Positions 29,732 to 37,501 of a DNA stretch of 64,000 nt are shown one piece after another. The stretch comes from Phytomonospora sp040655735 (GTDB lineage Bacteria; Actinomycetota; Actinomycetes; Mycobacteriales; Micromonosporaceae), in NCBI RefSeq assembly GCF_040655735.1, contig NZ_JBFAKK010000003.1:310001-374000 (forward strand), read 5' to 3'. Position 1 is the first letter of the stretch; each line of letters begins with the position of its first letter. The position numbers and the translations under genes were made by a program. The notes beneath the pieces are model-generated. The model was not told where the DNA came from. It made no database searches and saw nothing but the letters and a program-made list of their open reading frames with translations.

Positions 29732-31257
29732 TCGAGCCACTGCCCGCTCCGATCCTGAAACGGCACCCGGGCATCGTGGCGCGAGATGATCTCCCTGTAA
29801 GGCGATATCGCCAGCACTCGGGTCGCGATCAGGCCGCGGATGCCTTCATGCTTGCTCTCGGTGAGCCAGTGCCCGTCCCGCTCCAGAGCCGAGAGGTCTG
29901 CCTCCGAAACCGCCCGCTCCAGTTGCTCGCGCAGGTCAGCGCTCGCCTGGTGGTGGGCGCGGCGAAGCATCGTGGCATAGCCAAAGGTCGGCTGGATTGG
30001 GATGTCAAGCCACTGCAGCAGCGTCTCGAAGTCCTCGTCACGATTCGGGCGCAACAAGCTGGGCTCGGTCCACGCCCGAGCCCTCTCAGCTGTCCTAACG
30101 CCGCGGGCGCGCAGCTCGCTCACGGTTCGCTGGTACGACAACTCCTGAAGGCGACGGCTGAGTCTGTCCTTCCATGCCTTCTGCGCAGTTTCGATGACCG
30201 GCGCTTTGCCCGGAAGGCGCGCCAGGGCCGCGCGGTACAGCGCCCCGAGCTCGTTCTCTCCCCGGCGGAGCAAGAGAAACGTGCCGTAACGAACCGCCTT
30301 CACCTCTGTGTAGACGACACGTTCCCCCAGCGGCTGCTCCGGGGCCAAAGCCCGTATGCGGTCGCCATCATCGAGCCAGATCGCCAGATTGCCGCTGAGC
30401 AGTACCTTGCGTGCTCCAACCTCATCGGCACTGGGCTCACGGTCAACAAGTCGGTCGGTGCCCCAATTGGGCTGCGGCAGGAACTCGTCCTCGACCTCGC
30501 CGACGGCGTCGTCGTCGTCGTCGTCGTCGACCACAGGCTCGCTCACGTCACCTTCAGTGAAGAGCCTGGCCTCAACCCGAATTGCACCGTCCGCATAGGC
30601 CGCGATCGCCGACTGGGGGATCGAACGATCACCGAACCATGCTGGCAGGATGAAACTGACTTCCTCAGTCACCGGCGCTGTCACGAGAGACGGACTGTAG
30701 AGGCAGGGTGGACCAACAACGTATGCCTGGTCGACTGCCAACTGCCCGCGCCCCAGCTCCCCAGCCGCCAGTACCCGGACGCCCCGGTCTCCGAGCCACC
30801 CCGCAAGCGCCGTCTGGGCGGCCTTGCCCGCAGCGACAACTACGCACTCAGCAGCGCCGACTTCCTCGATCGAGCGCAGAAGCAGGTCACCGAGACGAGG
30901 ATCAGTCGAACCGACAGCTTCGGAAGCACTGAGAACTTCATCGAGAAGGCCGTCGTCTGCGACAGCACCTTTCAGGCGGCTCACCTGGCCTTGCACCCTT
31001 GCTGCGGCGGCGATCAACGCAGGATTCAACTCGATCGGCTGCGGCTGCGTTACCAAGCGCCAGCGCAGCGCTTTCGCTGCTCCGACAAGGTCTTCCCAAA
31101 GTTCTGGGCTGTCATCCTGCGCCGTCACCACGAGGCGGCGCACCGCAGCATTGAGACGGGCGCCAGATGGGTCCCCGACGGCCACGACCTCAACGCCGCT
31201 GCGCGTGACCTTGGCCGATGCGGCGTATCGCCGATTCAGATCCCCAATCCGGTTCAC
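29728..31257 (-). CDS. Uncharacterised DISARM-operon protein
   Basis: A 509-residue protein that I cannot assign. It is rich in short alpha/beta segments (RLVVTAQDDSPELWEDLVGAAKALRW; VVVAAGKAAQTAL) with an acidic stretch of seven aspartates (about residues 245-251) encoded by seven GTC triplets on the complementary strand (30508-30528), and a helical C-terminal half. The first half has the layout of an SF1/SF2 accessory or NTPase-fold protein without a clear P-loop. It overlaps the preceding gene as GTGA (31254-31257) and the NERD gene as ATGA (29728-29731). With the next gene upstream it may correspond to the two halves of a DrmE-like protein; this is a hypothesis. Confidence 0.5.
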   Translation of the reverse strand: MNRIGDLNRRYAASAKVTRSGVEVVAVGDPSGARLNAAVRRLVVTAQDDSPELWEDLVGAAKALRWRLVTQPQPIELNPALIAAAARVQGQVSRLKGAVADDGLLDEVLSASEAVGSTDPRLGDLLLRSIEEVGAAECVVVAAGKAAQTALAGWLGDRGVRVLAAGELGRGQLAVDQAYVVGPPCLYSPSLVTAPVTEEVSFILPAWFGDRSIPQSAIAAYADGAIRVEARLFTEGDVSEPVVDDDDDDDAVGEVEDEFLPQPNWGTDRLVDREPSADEVGARKVLLSGNLAIWLDDGDRIRALAPEQPLGERVVYTEVKAVRYGTFLLLRRGENELGALYRAALARLPGKAPVIETAQKAWKDRLSRRLQELSYQRTVSELRARGVRTAERARAWTEPSLLRPNRDEDFETLLQWLDIPIQPTFGYATMLRRAHHQASADLREQLERAVSEADLSALERDGHWLTESKHEGIRGLIATRVLAISPYREIISRHDARVPFQDRSGQWLE

Positions 31258-32273
31258 AAGGCCACCGTGAAAGCCAACGCCTCGACCCCGGCGGGCGGAC
31301 GCCAGCCCAGGTCCGTCCGTACGGAAACCGGCTCTCCGCGCGTGTTGCGCATCTGGACGATGTTCTCGGCGGCCGTCTCATCAGCCACCGAGCGGTCAAG
31401 GATGCAAACCACCACCGGAGTCTCGATTTCAGCCAGATGATTGATCGCCCCGCTACCGTCGAGCACCACAGCACGCAGGACCGATGGCAGAGGCAACTGG
31501 TCCGCGAGCCGTGCAGAGGCATACACCTTGGTAAACGCTGTCGACGCCTTCGGGATCTCCGGTAGAACGACATCCAGCAGCGAACCATGCCCGAACCCGA
31601 CCCGGTACGCTGTGCCCCTCTCAGTTGCTCTGGCCAGGTCCTCAACAAGTGCCTTGGACAACTGGCACTCGTCTCCCTCACGGCTCAAGAAGACGTCGAA
31701 GTCATCGCGCAGCCAGGAACAGGTGCCAATGATCCCAAGGTCTACGCTCGCTGCCGCCAAGCGGGTATCCCAGGTGTTACCAAGACGGGCAATTCGGCCG
31801 ATCGCCCCGAGATGAGGTCGTGCCATCCGCCGAGGAAAGTCGCGCTCGACACCATCGATTACCGCCACCGCCCGGATGGCTGTCGCCTCCCATAGCGTAT
31901 CCGAAAGGTGCAGCCGAGGAGGATCAGTGGTTTGATTGAATCTTGTAAAGCGATCCAGGATAACCTCACGTTCAGTCACTACTCGAACTACGACACCCCT
32001 CTTGGCTGTGCGAAGGATGTCCAGTGGGGCGGCGAGCGTCGGCGCAGGACGGGTCATCACCCAGCCGGACGCAATCAGTGCCGCCGCAAAGTCGCGGCGC
32101 GGCACGGATAGGGCCACGATGAGTTGCTGGCCCGAGTGGGTGGCGGCGTATCGTGATACCCGCGCTCCAAGCGCCAGCATGGGGCCAATCCATGGAGCTG
32201 GCTCTGCTGCAGCAAGCGGGTGCTCTGCGAGCGCCAAGTGGACGGGTGTCGTTGTCGCCTGGGGCGCCGCCAC
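31254..32273 (-). CDS. Uncharacterised first gene of the DISARM-like operon
   Basis: A 339-residue protein of unknown family that opens the six-gene leftward operon. It has a repeated alternation of hydrophobic strands and helices (AAIRAVAVIDGVERDF; LRAVVLDGSGAINHLAEIETPVVVCILDRS) like a Rossmann-type domain, but no P-loop. I chose GTG 32273 because GGGAGG lies six bases upstream; a TTG at 32324 is the longer alternative and has no ribosome site. It ends GTGA-overlapping the next gene. Together with the 509-residue protein it is the least explained part of the system. Confidence 0.5.
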   Translation of the reverse strand: MAAPQATTTPVHLALAEHPLAAAEPAPWIGPMLALGARVSRYAATHSGQQLIVALSVPRRDFAAALIASGWVMTRPAPTLAAPLDILRTAKRGVVVRVVTEREVILDRFTRFNQTTDPPRLHLSDTLWEATAIRAVAVIDGVERDFPRRMARPHLGAIGRIARLGNTWDTRLAAASVDLGIIGTCSWLRDDFDVFLSREGDECQLSKALVEDLARATERGTAYRVGFGHGSLLDVVLPEIPKASTAFTKVYASARLADQLPLPSVLRAVVLDGSGAINHLAEIETPVVVCILDRSVADETAAENIVQMRNTRGEPVSVRTDLGWRPPAGVEALAFTVAL

Positions 32274-32969
32274 TCGACACCTCCCATCGCTCGTATGTCG
32301 TCTTGTTCGCCGAGAAGCCGCCAAATATGCGACACCCGGTGGTCCTTGGTCATCAAACTCGGATAGTCACGGTTCGAATCATATGCTAGTGACTGCAGTC
32401 AGCGCATTCCTTGTCGAACTGGGTCGTCGATGGCTGACGGATCGTCGCTCCTTCGGTACCGCACCTTTGCAATCTTCGGTTGCTGCAGCGCTTCTCCTGG
32501 TATGCCACTGTCATCTGCGGGCTCCAACCAGGTCGCCACCGGGTCCTCGGCATCGGACTCGATCTTGCTAGTGGGTTGCTCGTTGGTCCCCAGAAAAGCG
32601 GAAGCATTCCAATCAGGCCGCTGGCGCTTTCCGGGGCGTCGACGATCTGACTGACGCCGTCGGGAGTGAAGAACAAGGTGACCGCCGCGATGATTACCAA
32701 AGCCTGGGCAAGCTGGATCACGAAGCAGGGAGCAATAGCTCGCCACCAGGTGAAAGCGATCTGCTTGGTGTGCGGATGAGTAGGTCTGCTCCGAGCCGCC
32801 CACTGGTTCGGCGATCGTTGTGTCAATGTGGGGTTCAGGGGTTGGATGGCGCGGGTGGGGTTGGGTGCCGATGTCGGTGTTGCCGTGTTGGAGGCGCAGG
32901 ATGTGGTCTTCGGTGATGACGGCGACGGTTTCCCGGCGTAACTGATACCGACTTTGAGGCGTTGCCCGC
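32274..32969. other. Gene-free or decayed stretch left of the AICE
   Basis: This 0.7-kb stretch probably holds the promoter of the leftward DISARM-like operon next to 32,273. Beyond that I see no intact gene. On the minus strand, near 32,830-32,985, two frame segments read like the C-terminal end of an insertion-sequence transposase (..RIVGGQRLKVGISYAG then, shifted, ETVAVITEDHILRLQHG), so a decayed transposase end is possible. Another minus-strand frame near 32,570-32,760 holds one hydrophobic helix (FVIQLAQALVIIAAVTLFF) but no start or context. Confidence in either is low. Confidence 0.35.
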
Positions 32970-33071
32970 CGACGATTCGCAGCACGAGTGGCTGCACGGA
33001 CCCGGCAAGCAAAAACGGCGGAGGCTCGAAAGCCTTGCCGCCGTTCCCATCTGAGTCGTGCCCCCGGCAGG
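32970..33071. repeat. Right copy of the duplicated att-like module
   Basis: A 27-bp segment (32970-32996) matches 15504-15530 with one mismatch; a hairpin region follows (arms of AACGGCGG-type around 33,018-33,047); then the tRNA-Arg 3' sequence starts at 33058, whose first 14 bases match 15593-15606. It lies directly against the left attachment site of the AICE, as expected if an older element ended here before the AICE inserted. Confidence 0.5.
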
Positions 33072-33103
33072 ATTCGAACCTGCGCACACGCCTCCGGAGG
33101 GCG
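33058..33103. repeat. attL, 46-bp copy of the tRNA-Arg 3' end
   Basis: Identical over 46 bp to 52713-52758. It covers the 3' acceptor strand, T arm, variable loop and anticodon arm of tRNA-Arg(CCG). Downstream the match becomes imperfect, but CCCTGAGCTGCG at about 33,118-33,129 still resembles the tRNA D arm (CCCTGAGCTACG), hinting that the element's own att carries a longer degenerate tRNA copy. Confidence 0.93.
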
Positions 33104-33235
33104 TGAAAGACACATGCCCTGAGCTGCGTAAACGACACCGGCGGCGAAGGTTCGGCCACAGGATGGCCATCGCAGCCATAGTTATGCACCGGTCAGCCCC
33201 CGGAAACTATCGGCGGGCTGTCCTATCGTGGGACT

Positions 33236-34228
33236 GTGCCCCTCCATGATGTGAACGCCCCTCACGTCCAAGCCGCGGTCGCCGAGTTCAACCACCTCGG
33301 CCGAGACAAGTTCCTCACCGTCACAGGCTTCGGCCGCTCCCGCGAGTACTACCTCAAACACGACGGCCTGCGCTACGACGCCGAACCCATCCTCAGCTAC
33401 GCCCACAAGCAAGCACACGGCCAGCTGCTCCCACCCGATGACCTGCCCGCAGGCAAGGACCTTAAGTCCTTGCTCGAAGGACTCGGGTTCACCGTGACCA
33501 TGTACCGCGACCCCGACTGGACAAGAGAAGAGATCGTCCTGGCCTGCGTCATCACCGCAGACAACCGCTGGAAGCAAGTCAACGACACCGACCCGCGAGT
33601 CAAGGAACTCTCAGACCTGCTCCAAGCACCTGGTATCCACTCAACCGCGGTCCGCACGGGCAAGTTCCGCAACCTCGCCGGCGTCTCCCGCAAGTCCGCC
33701 GACATCGCCACACAGCACCCGGACTACAAAGGCGCCGCCACCAACGGCAACCGCCTCGACCGGGTCGTCCTACTCGAATACCTTGCGGACCCCGAGAGAA
33801 TCCGCAGGGAAGCCACCGCGATCCGGCAAGCCCTTGCCGCAGGCATCGACGTCGATGCACCGGGCATCGCTGAGCCTGACCTAGACGACATCGAGCAGGC
33901 AGAAGGCCGCCTGCTGCTCCGTGCGCACTTCGAACGCGAACGCAAGCCAGGCCTCAAGGCCAAGAAGCTAGCCCAGGTCAAGCGGCAGGGCAAGCCGATC
34001 GCGTGCGAGGTCTGCGCCTTCGACTTCGCCAAGACCTACGGCGCTCATGGTGCCGACTACATCGAATGCCACCACCGCACCCCGCTCTTTGTCACCGGCG
34101 AGACCTCCACCAAGGTGGCCGACCTCGCTCTGATCTGCTCCAACTGCCACCGCATGATCCACCGCAAAGGCGCCGACTGGCTCAGCATCGAAGACCTCGC
34201 CGCGATCGTGCGCGATCAGCGCACTTAA
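33236..34228 (+). CDS. HNH endonuclease with ScoMcrA-like N-terminal domain
   Basis: A 330-residue protein. The N-terminal part (about 1-75: EFNHLGRDKFLTVTGFGRSREYYLKHDGLRYDAEPI) resembles the head domain of ScoMcrA-type modification-dependent nucleases. The middle (about 90-180) carries WTREEIVLACVI..DPRVKELSDLLQ, also shared by such enzymes. The C-terminal HNH domain (about 265-320) has CEVCAFDF, YIECHHRTPLF and LALICSNCHRMIHR, giving the zinc cysteines and catalytic histidines. It would cleave modified or foreign DNA. It starts with GTG 33236 without a clear ribosome site; CCTATCGTGGGACTGTG suggests a leaderless start. As left-end cargo of the AICE it may protect the host or exclude rivals. 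Confidence 0.8.
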   Translation: MPLHDVNAPHVQAAVAEFNHLGRDKFLTVTGFGRSREYYLKHDGLRYDAEPILSYAHKQAHGQLLPPDDLPAGKDLKSLLEGLGFTVTMYRDPDWTREEIVLACVITADNRWKQVNDTDPRVKELSDLLQAPGIHSTAVRTGKFRNLAGVSRKSADIATQHPDYKGAATNGNRLDRVVLLEYLADPERIRREATAIRQALAAGIDVDAPGIAEPDLDDIEQAEGRLLLRAHFERERKPGLKAKKLAQVKRQGKPIACEVCAFDFAKTYGAHGADYIECHHRTPLFVTGETSTKVADLALICSNCHRMIHRKGADWLSIEDLAAIVRDQRT

Positions 34229-34371
34229 GCCCGTCGCGAACCAGTCTTTCTAATAGCTCGACCAGGAGGTGACGGCTCCGCGAGTTAGCTGCGACTGCGG
34301 CTTTACTCATGGGCTTTGATTCTATCTTCTCAGTCGGATCTGCAGGAAGGATTAAGGCCGATTGTAGTGCG

Positions 34372-35283
34372 TTAGTCATTTCCGTAATCACCGCTAAAAT
34401 CTTGAGAATTAAGGAATAGTTCTTCGAGGCTCTCCGATTCGGTTCGAGTGTAGTGTTGCGCGAGCCCGGCGCATTTCAGCGTACCAGTCCCGTCGAGCTC
34501 GAGGTCGCAGACATGGCACTTCAATCCTTTGGCGACGTAGATTACTTCCCGAAGAACTTCGGTTTCTTCCAATCGTTCTGACGTCACCCTGAGTGCTTCT
34601 AGTGTGAGTCGTACAGCCTCTCCGCAAGCAGGGCACTCTACGGTCGGCACGTATTCGAAACGCGGATTTCCGCAGATGGAAGGCAGAGATGCTCGTCGAC
34701 TTGCGATTTCATCGTCTCGAAGTTGACTAAAGAATCTTTTCGCTGTAGCGATTCGTTGTCGCACTTCGTTCTCTAGCTTCTGGTCCTCGATATCGACCAG
34801 TGATCTTCCGTGAGTGACAATGTCGCCACCTAGGAGATCCGCGGCATCGATTTTCAAGTGTGCACATATACAGTCTACGACGCGCATAAATCGCGGCATC
34901 CAGGCATCTGGAGCAACAGAAAGCGGACTCAGTCCCGTATGTAGTTCTCTATTGCGAAGCCCAGTTAGGAGAATTGCATCTTTCGCTACTTGCCCCGAGA
35001 AATCTGGAACTATCCGCTCCAAACGATCGATGACCGTCTTCGCTTGGATAGATTTTGGCTCGGCGCTTCCAGTGGGACCCGGGAAACCTGCCGCATGCAA
35101 GATATCATTGCCTCGAGGGTCGGCGAGGAGTGTCGGATGCACCGCGGCAAGGGGAGCCCGCATCAAGAATTCGAGGCCTAGAAGTAGCCATATTGCAAAC
35201 TCTTCATCGTCCCCATATGGGTGCTGTTCTGCTCGCTCAAAATATGCCTTGGTCTTACCCAAGAGGCTATCGAAGTCCCACAT
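34372..35283 (-). CDS. HEPN-like protein with zinc fingers
   Basis: A 303-residue protein, second gene of a two-gene, distinctly lower-GC operon. The N-terminal half has the helical HEPN layout with ILLTGLRNRELHTG, an R-x4-H motif typical of HEPN ribonucleases, preceded by helices LLLGLEFLMRAPLAAV. The C-terminal half has two C-x2-C pairs (CPACG, CHVCDLE) that could bind zinc. ATG 35283 overlaps the upstream stop as TAATG and has GGGAG five bases before it. HEPN nucleases are frequent toxins and defence effectors; the activity here is inferred. Codon use differs sharply from the rest of the element, pointing to recent transfer. Confidence 0.55.
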   Translation of the reverse strand: MWDFDSLLGKTKAYFERAEQHPYGDDEEFAIWLLLGLEFLMRAPLAAVHPTLLADPRGNDILHAAGFPGPTGSAEPKSIQAKTVIDRLERIVPDFSGQVAKDAILLTGLRNRELHTGLSPLSVAPDAWMPRFMRVVDCICAHLKIDAADLLGGDIVTHGRSLVDIEDQKLENEVRQRIATAKRFFSQLRDDEIASRRASLPSICGNPRFEYVPTVECPACGEAVRLTLEALRVTSERLEETEVLREVIYVAKGLKCHVCDLELDGTGTLKCAGLAQHYTRTESESLEELFLNSQDFSGDYGND

Positions 35284-35879
35284 TACGTCTCCCATACGTA
35301 GGTTCTCTCGAGCTTCCGTCTTGCTGTCGGAGATACTCCTGGTCGTCGATGCAGTGCGTGAAAGTTGTCAATAACGAGTACTCCTTCACAGGTGTCCCAT
35401 CGAATCTTTCCGGTTGGCTCTTGGCTTTCCATATGAGTGATGGTTAGGCCTGATTTTGGCGCGCACGTCCGCGGGTCCCAACGCAGGCGGTAACTGTCAT
35501 TTTGCGCCGGAACATGCGCTGGAAGATAGCGCAGTTGATTTAGGTGGTTACGTGCCGAAAGTAGGGTGCGTTTCATCAGTTTGATCACGGCTTCGTTTGG
35601 AAGCAGGATCTCCGTGAAAGTTGGCTCTGCCGCTTCGAGTGCGCGTATAATCAGCCAGCGGGGAGGATTAGAAGAAATAGCCCCATCGGTATGCCACGGA
35701 AATGCCCCTGTGCCGTAGACGGCAGATAGACTCCCTGGCCTGGCCGCATCGGTGGAGATCGGCACAAGATGCTGGGGCAAACCTGGCCTTCCCAGCGCAG
35801 TGGCGACAGCAGTGCTTGACGCGGTAGGTAGCCAGCAGAAGCCGTCGGCGCGTAGCACGACGCTGAGCTTATCTAGCAT
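35283..35879 (-). CDS. TauD/TfdA-like Fe(II)/2-oxoglutarate dioxygenase
   Basis: A 198-residue protein with the dioxygenase ligand pattern: FPWHTDGAI (H-x-D, about residue 70) and later NFHALHRRPGVSP..RRKLERTYVW (distal His plus Arg for 2-oxoglutarate, about residues 160-198). It is short for TauD enzymes and resembles small TauD-like hydroxylases. ATG 35879 is chosen; a TTG at 35891 is the alternative, and neither has a clear ribosome site. Its stop overlaps the start of the HEPN gene. The substrate is unknown; linkage to a HEPN protein makes RNA, protein or nucleotide hydroxylation possible. Confidence 0.6.
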   Translation of the reverse strand: MLDKLSVVLRADGFCWLPTASSTAVATALGRPGLPQHLVPISTDAARPGSLSAVYGTGAFPWHTDGAISSNPPRWLIIRALEAAEPTFTEILLPNEAVIKLMKRTLLSARNHLNQLRYLPAHVPAQNDSYRLRWDPRTCAPKSGLTITHMESQEPTGKIRWDTCEGVLVIDNFHALHRRPGVSPTARRKLERTYVWET

Positions 35880-36134
35880 GGGATCAGTCAATCAGAACTA
35901 GGCAAGTGTTGCCCTAAAGATTGCCCAAGCGCAGCCAAGGTCGGAATAGGCTGTTCAGTCTTAGCCTGAAACCGATCGGATGCTCGTGGGGCGCACGGCA
36001 GGTTTGCCTTGCGGGCGCATGCCCGCGACCTACAGCCTGCACACCTGCTCGTTGACTCGCAGATGTCACGATGGGGTTCGGGACTAACGGGTTGAGGCGC
36101 GCCCGAGACGGGACCGCACGAAGGGACGTTCCGA

Positions 36135-36386
36135 ATGTCGAACGTGAACAGCACATCCGCCACACCCGATCCAAAGGCCGAATGGTGGACGACCTCCGAC
36201 ATTGCTCACTACTTGGGCGTTCGCGTAGGCACGGTCAGCTCGTACCGCTTGCGCGATCAGATGCCTGCATCGGACCTCACCGTCGGGCGCACTCATATGT
36301 GGCGGCCGACTCGTGTGATCGAGTGGCACCAAGCTCGTCCCCGGCCAGGTGTGGGCGGCCGTCCGATCACTGAAGGGGGTGAGTAG
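36135..36386 (+). CDS. Small helix-turn-helix (excisionase/AlpA-like) protein
   Basis: An 83-residue DNA-binding protein. Residues about 17-60 form a winged helix-turn-helix of the MerR/excisionase type (WWTTSDIAHYLGVRVGTVSSYRLRDQMPASDLTVGRTHMWRPTRVIEWHQ), which usually bends DNA or regulates element genes. It starts with ATG 36135, with GAAGGGA upstream. It lies between the low-GC pair and the PP2C-like gene, all divergent or separate units, and is a second excisionase-like gene beside the one next to the integrase. Confidence 0.7.
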   Translation: MSNVNSTSATPDPKAEWWTTSDIAHYLGVRVGTVSSYRLRDQMPASDLTVGRTHMWRPTRVIEWHQARPRPGVGGRPITEGGE

Positions 36387-36433
36387 ACCCTGGAGGCAAA
36401 ACTTCCAGAACATGGCCCTGAGGTGGCCCCCTT

Positions 36434-37264
36434 CTATGGCGAGAGGTCGGCGAACGCTAGCGCCGCGTCATCGTGGCGCTTCGTGCGCGGGTGGCGGACG
36501 CCGTCGGGGTCGTCGGTCTCGATCTCGCGCACGTAGCGAAGCATCTCGGCTGGCCCAATCTTCGCGAGGCGATCGAGGTAGCTCGGCCAATCGTCGGAGT
36601 TGAGTTGGTCGACCGGCCGTGAGGCGCCGTCCGACATGATCGCCACTCGTCGCACGTCGGCTCTGGCGACTGATCGTACTAGGGCGTAATCGGCTGCTTC
36701 GGGTGCTGCGGCTGCACACCACCATCCGTCCTCCCGGTTGCGGGTCGCTGTCTGCTTCGCCACCAGTGTGGCGATCGCCGCGGCGTGCTCCGGCGTTCCG
36801 AAGCGCCTGCCGCGCACGGCGTCAGGTTCGGTGCCGGACAGTTCCTCGATTGCGAGGTCACATGTGACGATCGGGCCTGCGTCGGTGTCGACGACGACGG
36901 AGACGTCCGACAAGGCGAGTGTGTCCACGGTGTCTTTACCGATGCGCAGGATGCCGACGGCTGCGCAGGGCGTGCCCGGGTTGGTGAGATCGCAGGTGTT
37001 CTTGTGCCGTCCGACGACGTACTCAATGCCGGCCCGGAGGATCAGGCGCAGGTCTTCGTTCGGCGCGTGCACGAGCGCCGCCATCGTGCCGATGCCGAGT
37101 TGCCGGGCGTACCAGACGACGCCGTGTTCGCAGCCGCCGAAGGGGATGCCGGCGCCGTCGACGATGACCGCTGCTTCCGGGGTGACTACGACGAAGTCTT
37201 CGTTGGGCCGACCCGGTGCCGCGTCGGTCGCGATGGAGAACAAGCTGCTACCTCCCGTTGTCAT
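36434..37264 (-). CDS. PP2C-like phosphatase-fold protein
   Basis: A 276-residue protein with PP2C-like blocks: an N-terminal strand with RPNEDFVVVTPEAAVIVDGAG (the metal-site Asp layout), a glycine/histidine-rich centre, ALSDVSVVVDTDAGP, and a C-terminal VAIMSDGASRPV followed by HDDAALAFADL. This is the serine/threonine phosphatase fold, but the first metal-binding aspartate pair is less complete than in active enzymes, so a regulatory role is possible. ATG 37264 is preferred; the longer frame to 37441 adds a low-complexity arginine-rich stretch. It is divergent from the XRE regulator, with 237 bp between. Confidence 0.65.
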   Translation of the reverse strand: MTTGGSSLFSIATDAAPGRPNEDFVVVTPEAAVIVDGAGIPFGGCEHGVVWYARQLGIGTMAALVHAPNEDLRLILRAGIEYVVGRHKNTCDLTNPGTPCAAVGILRIGKDTVDTLALSDVSVVVDTDAGPIVTCDLAIEELSGTEPDAVRGRRFGTPEHAAAIATLVAKQTATRNREDGWWCAAAAPEAADYALVRSVARADVRRVAIMSDGASRPVDQLNSDDWPSYLDRLAKIGPAEMLRYVREIETDDPDGVRHPRTKRHDDAALAFADLSP

Positions 37265-37439
37265 CTGGAGCCGCCGCCAGCATGTCACGCATGCGTTGGG
37301 CGAGGGGCCTCTGTTCGCCTGGCGCAGGCAGGCCTTACGACCTTGACCCTTCCCGCCTTCTAGATCTGGCTCATGGCCGGACGCCACCGATCTCAAGTGC
37401 ATCCGGGTGCCCGAAACATCAGGTGCCCCACTCGTTGGC

Positions 37440-37461
37440 AATGCCGTTCTAGAACGGCATT
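37440..37461. promoter_or_regulatory. Perfect 22-bp palindrome in the regulator promoter
   Basis: AATGCCGTTCT and its exact reverse complement AGAACGGCATT meet without a spacer at 37450/37451. It lies 40 bp upstream of the XRE regulator start and upstream of the operator at 37470. Its length and perfection suggest an operator for a dimeric regulator. Confidence 0.5.
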
Positions 37462-37469
37462 ATCGAGTA

Positions 37470-37485
37470 TCGTGCATAGGCACGT
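37470..37485. promoter_or_regulatory. Operator copy 1 (TCGTGCATAGGCACGT)
   Basis: The 16-base motif TCGTGCATAGGCAC(G)T is an inverted repeat (CGTGC-ATAG-GCACG) that recurs at 39901-39916 and, as TCGTGCATATGCACAA, at 39941-39956. Here it is 17 bases upstream of the XRE regulator GTG. Recurrence at two promoters of one element is good evidence for a shared operator, probably bound by the XRE regulator itself or another element regulator. Confidence 0.6.
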
Positions 37486-37501
37486 GTAGAGAGGTGGCCG
37501 A

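Noticed and set aside
32386..33189. A 267-codon minus-strand frame crossing the AICE left boundary
   Set aside because: It spans attL and is mostly low-complexity; only a possible transposase end and one hydrophobic stretch are noted as remnants.
35888..36202. A 104-codon minus-strand frame opposite the small helix-turn-helix gene
   Set aside because: The plus-strand gene has a clear domain and ribosome site; the opposing frame has none.
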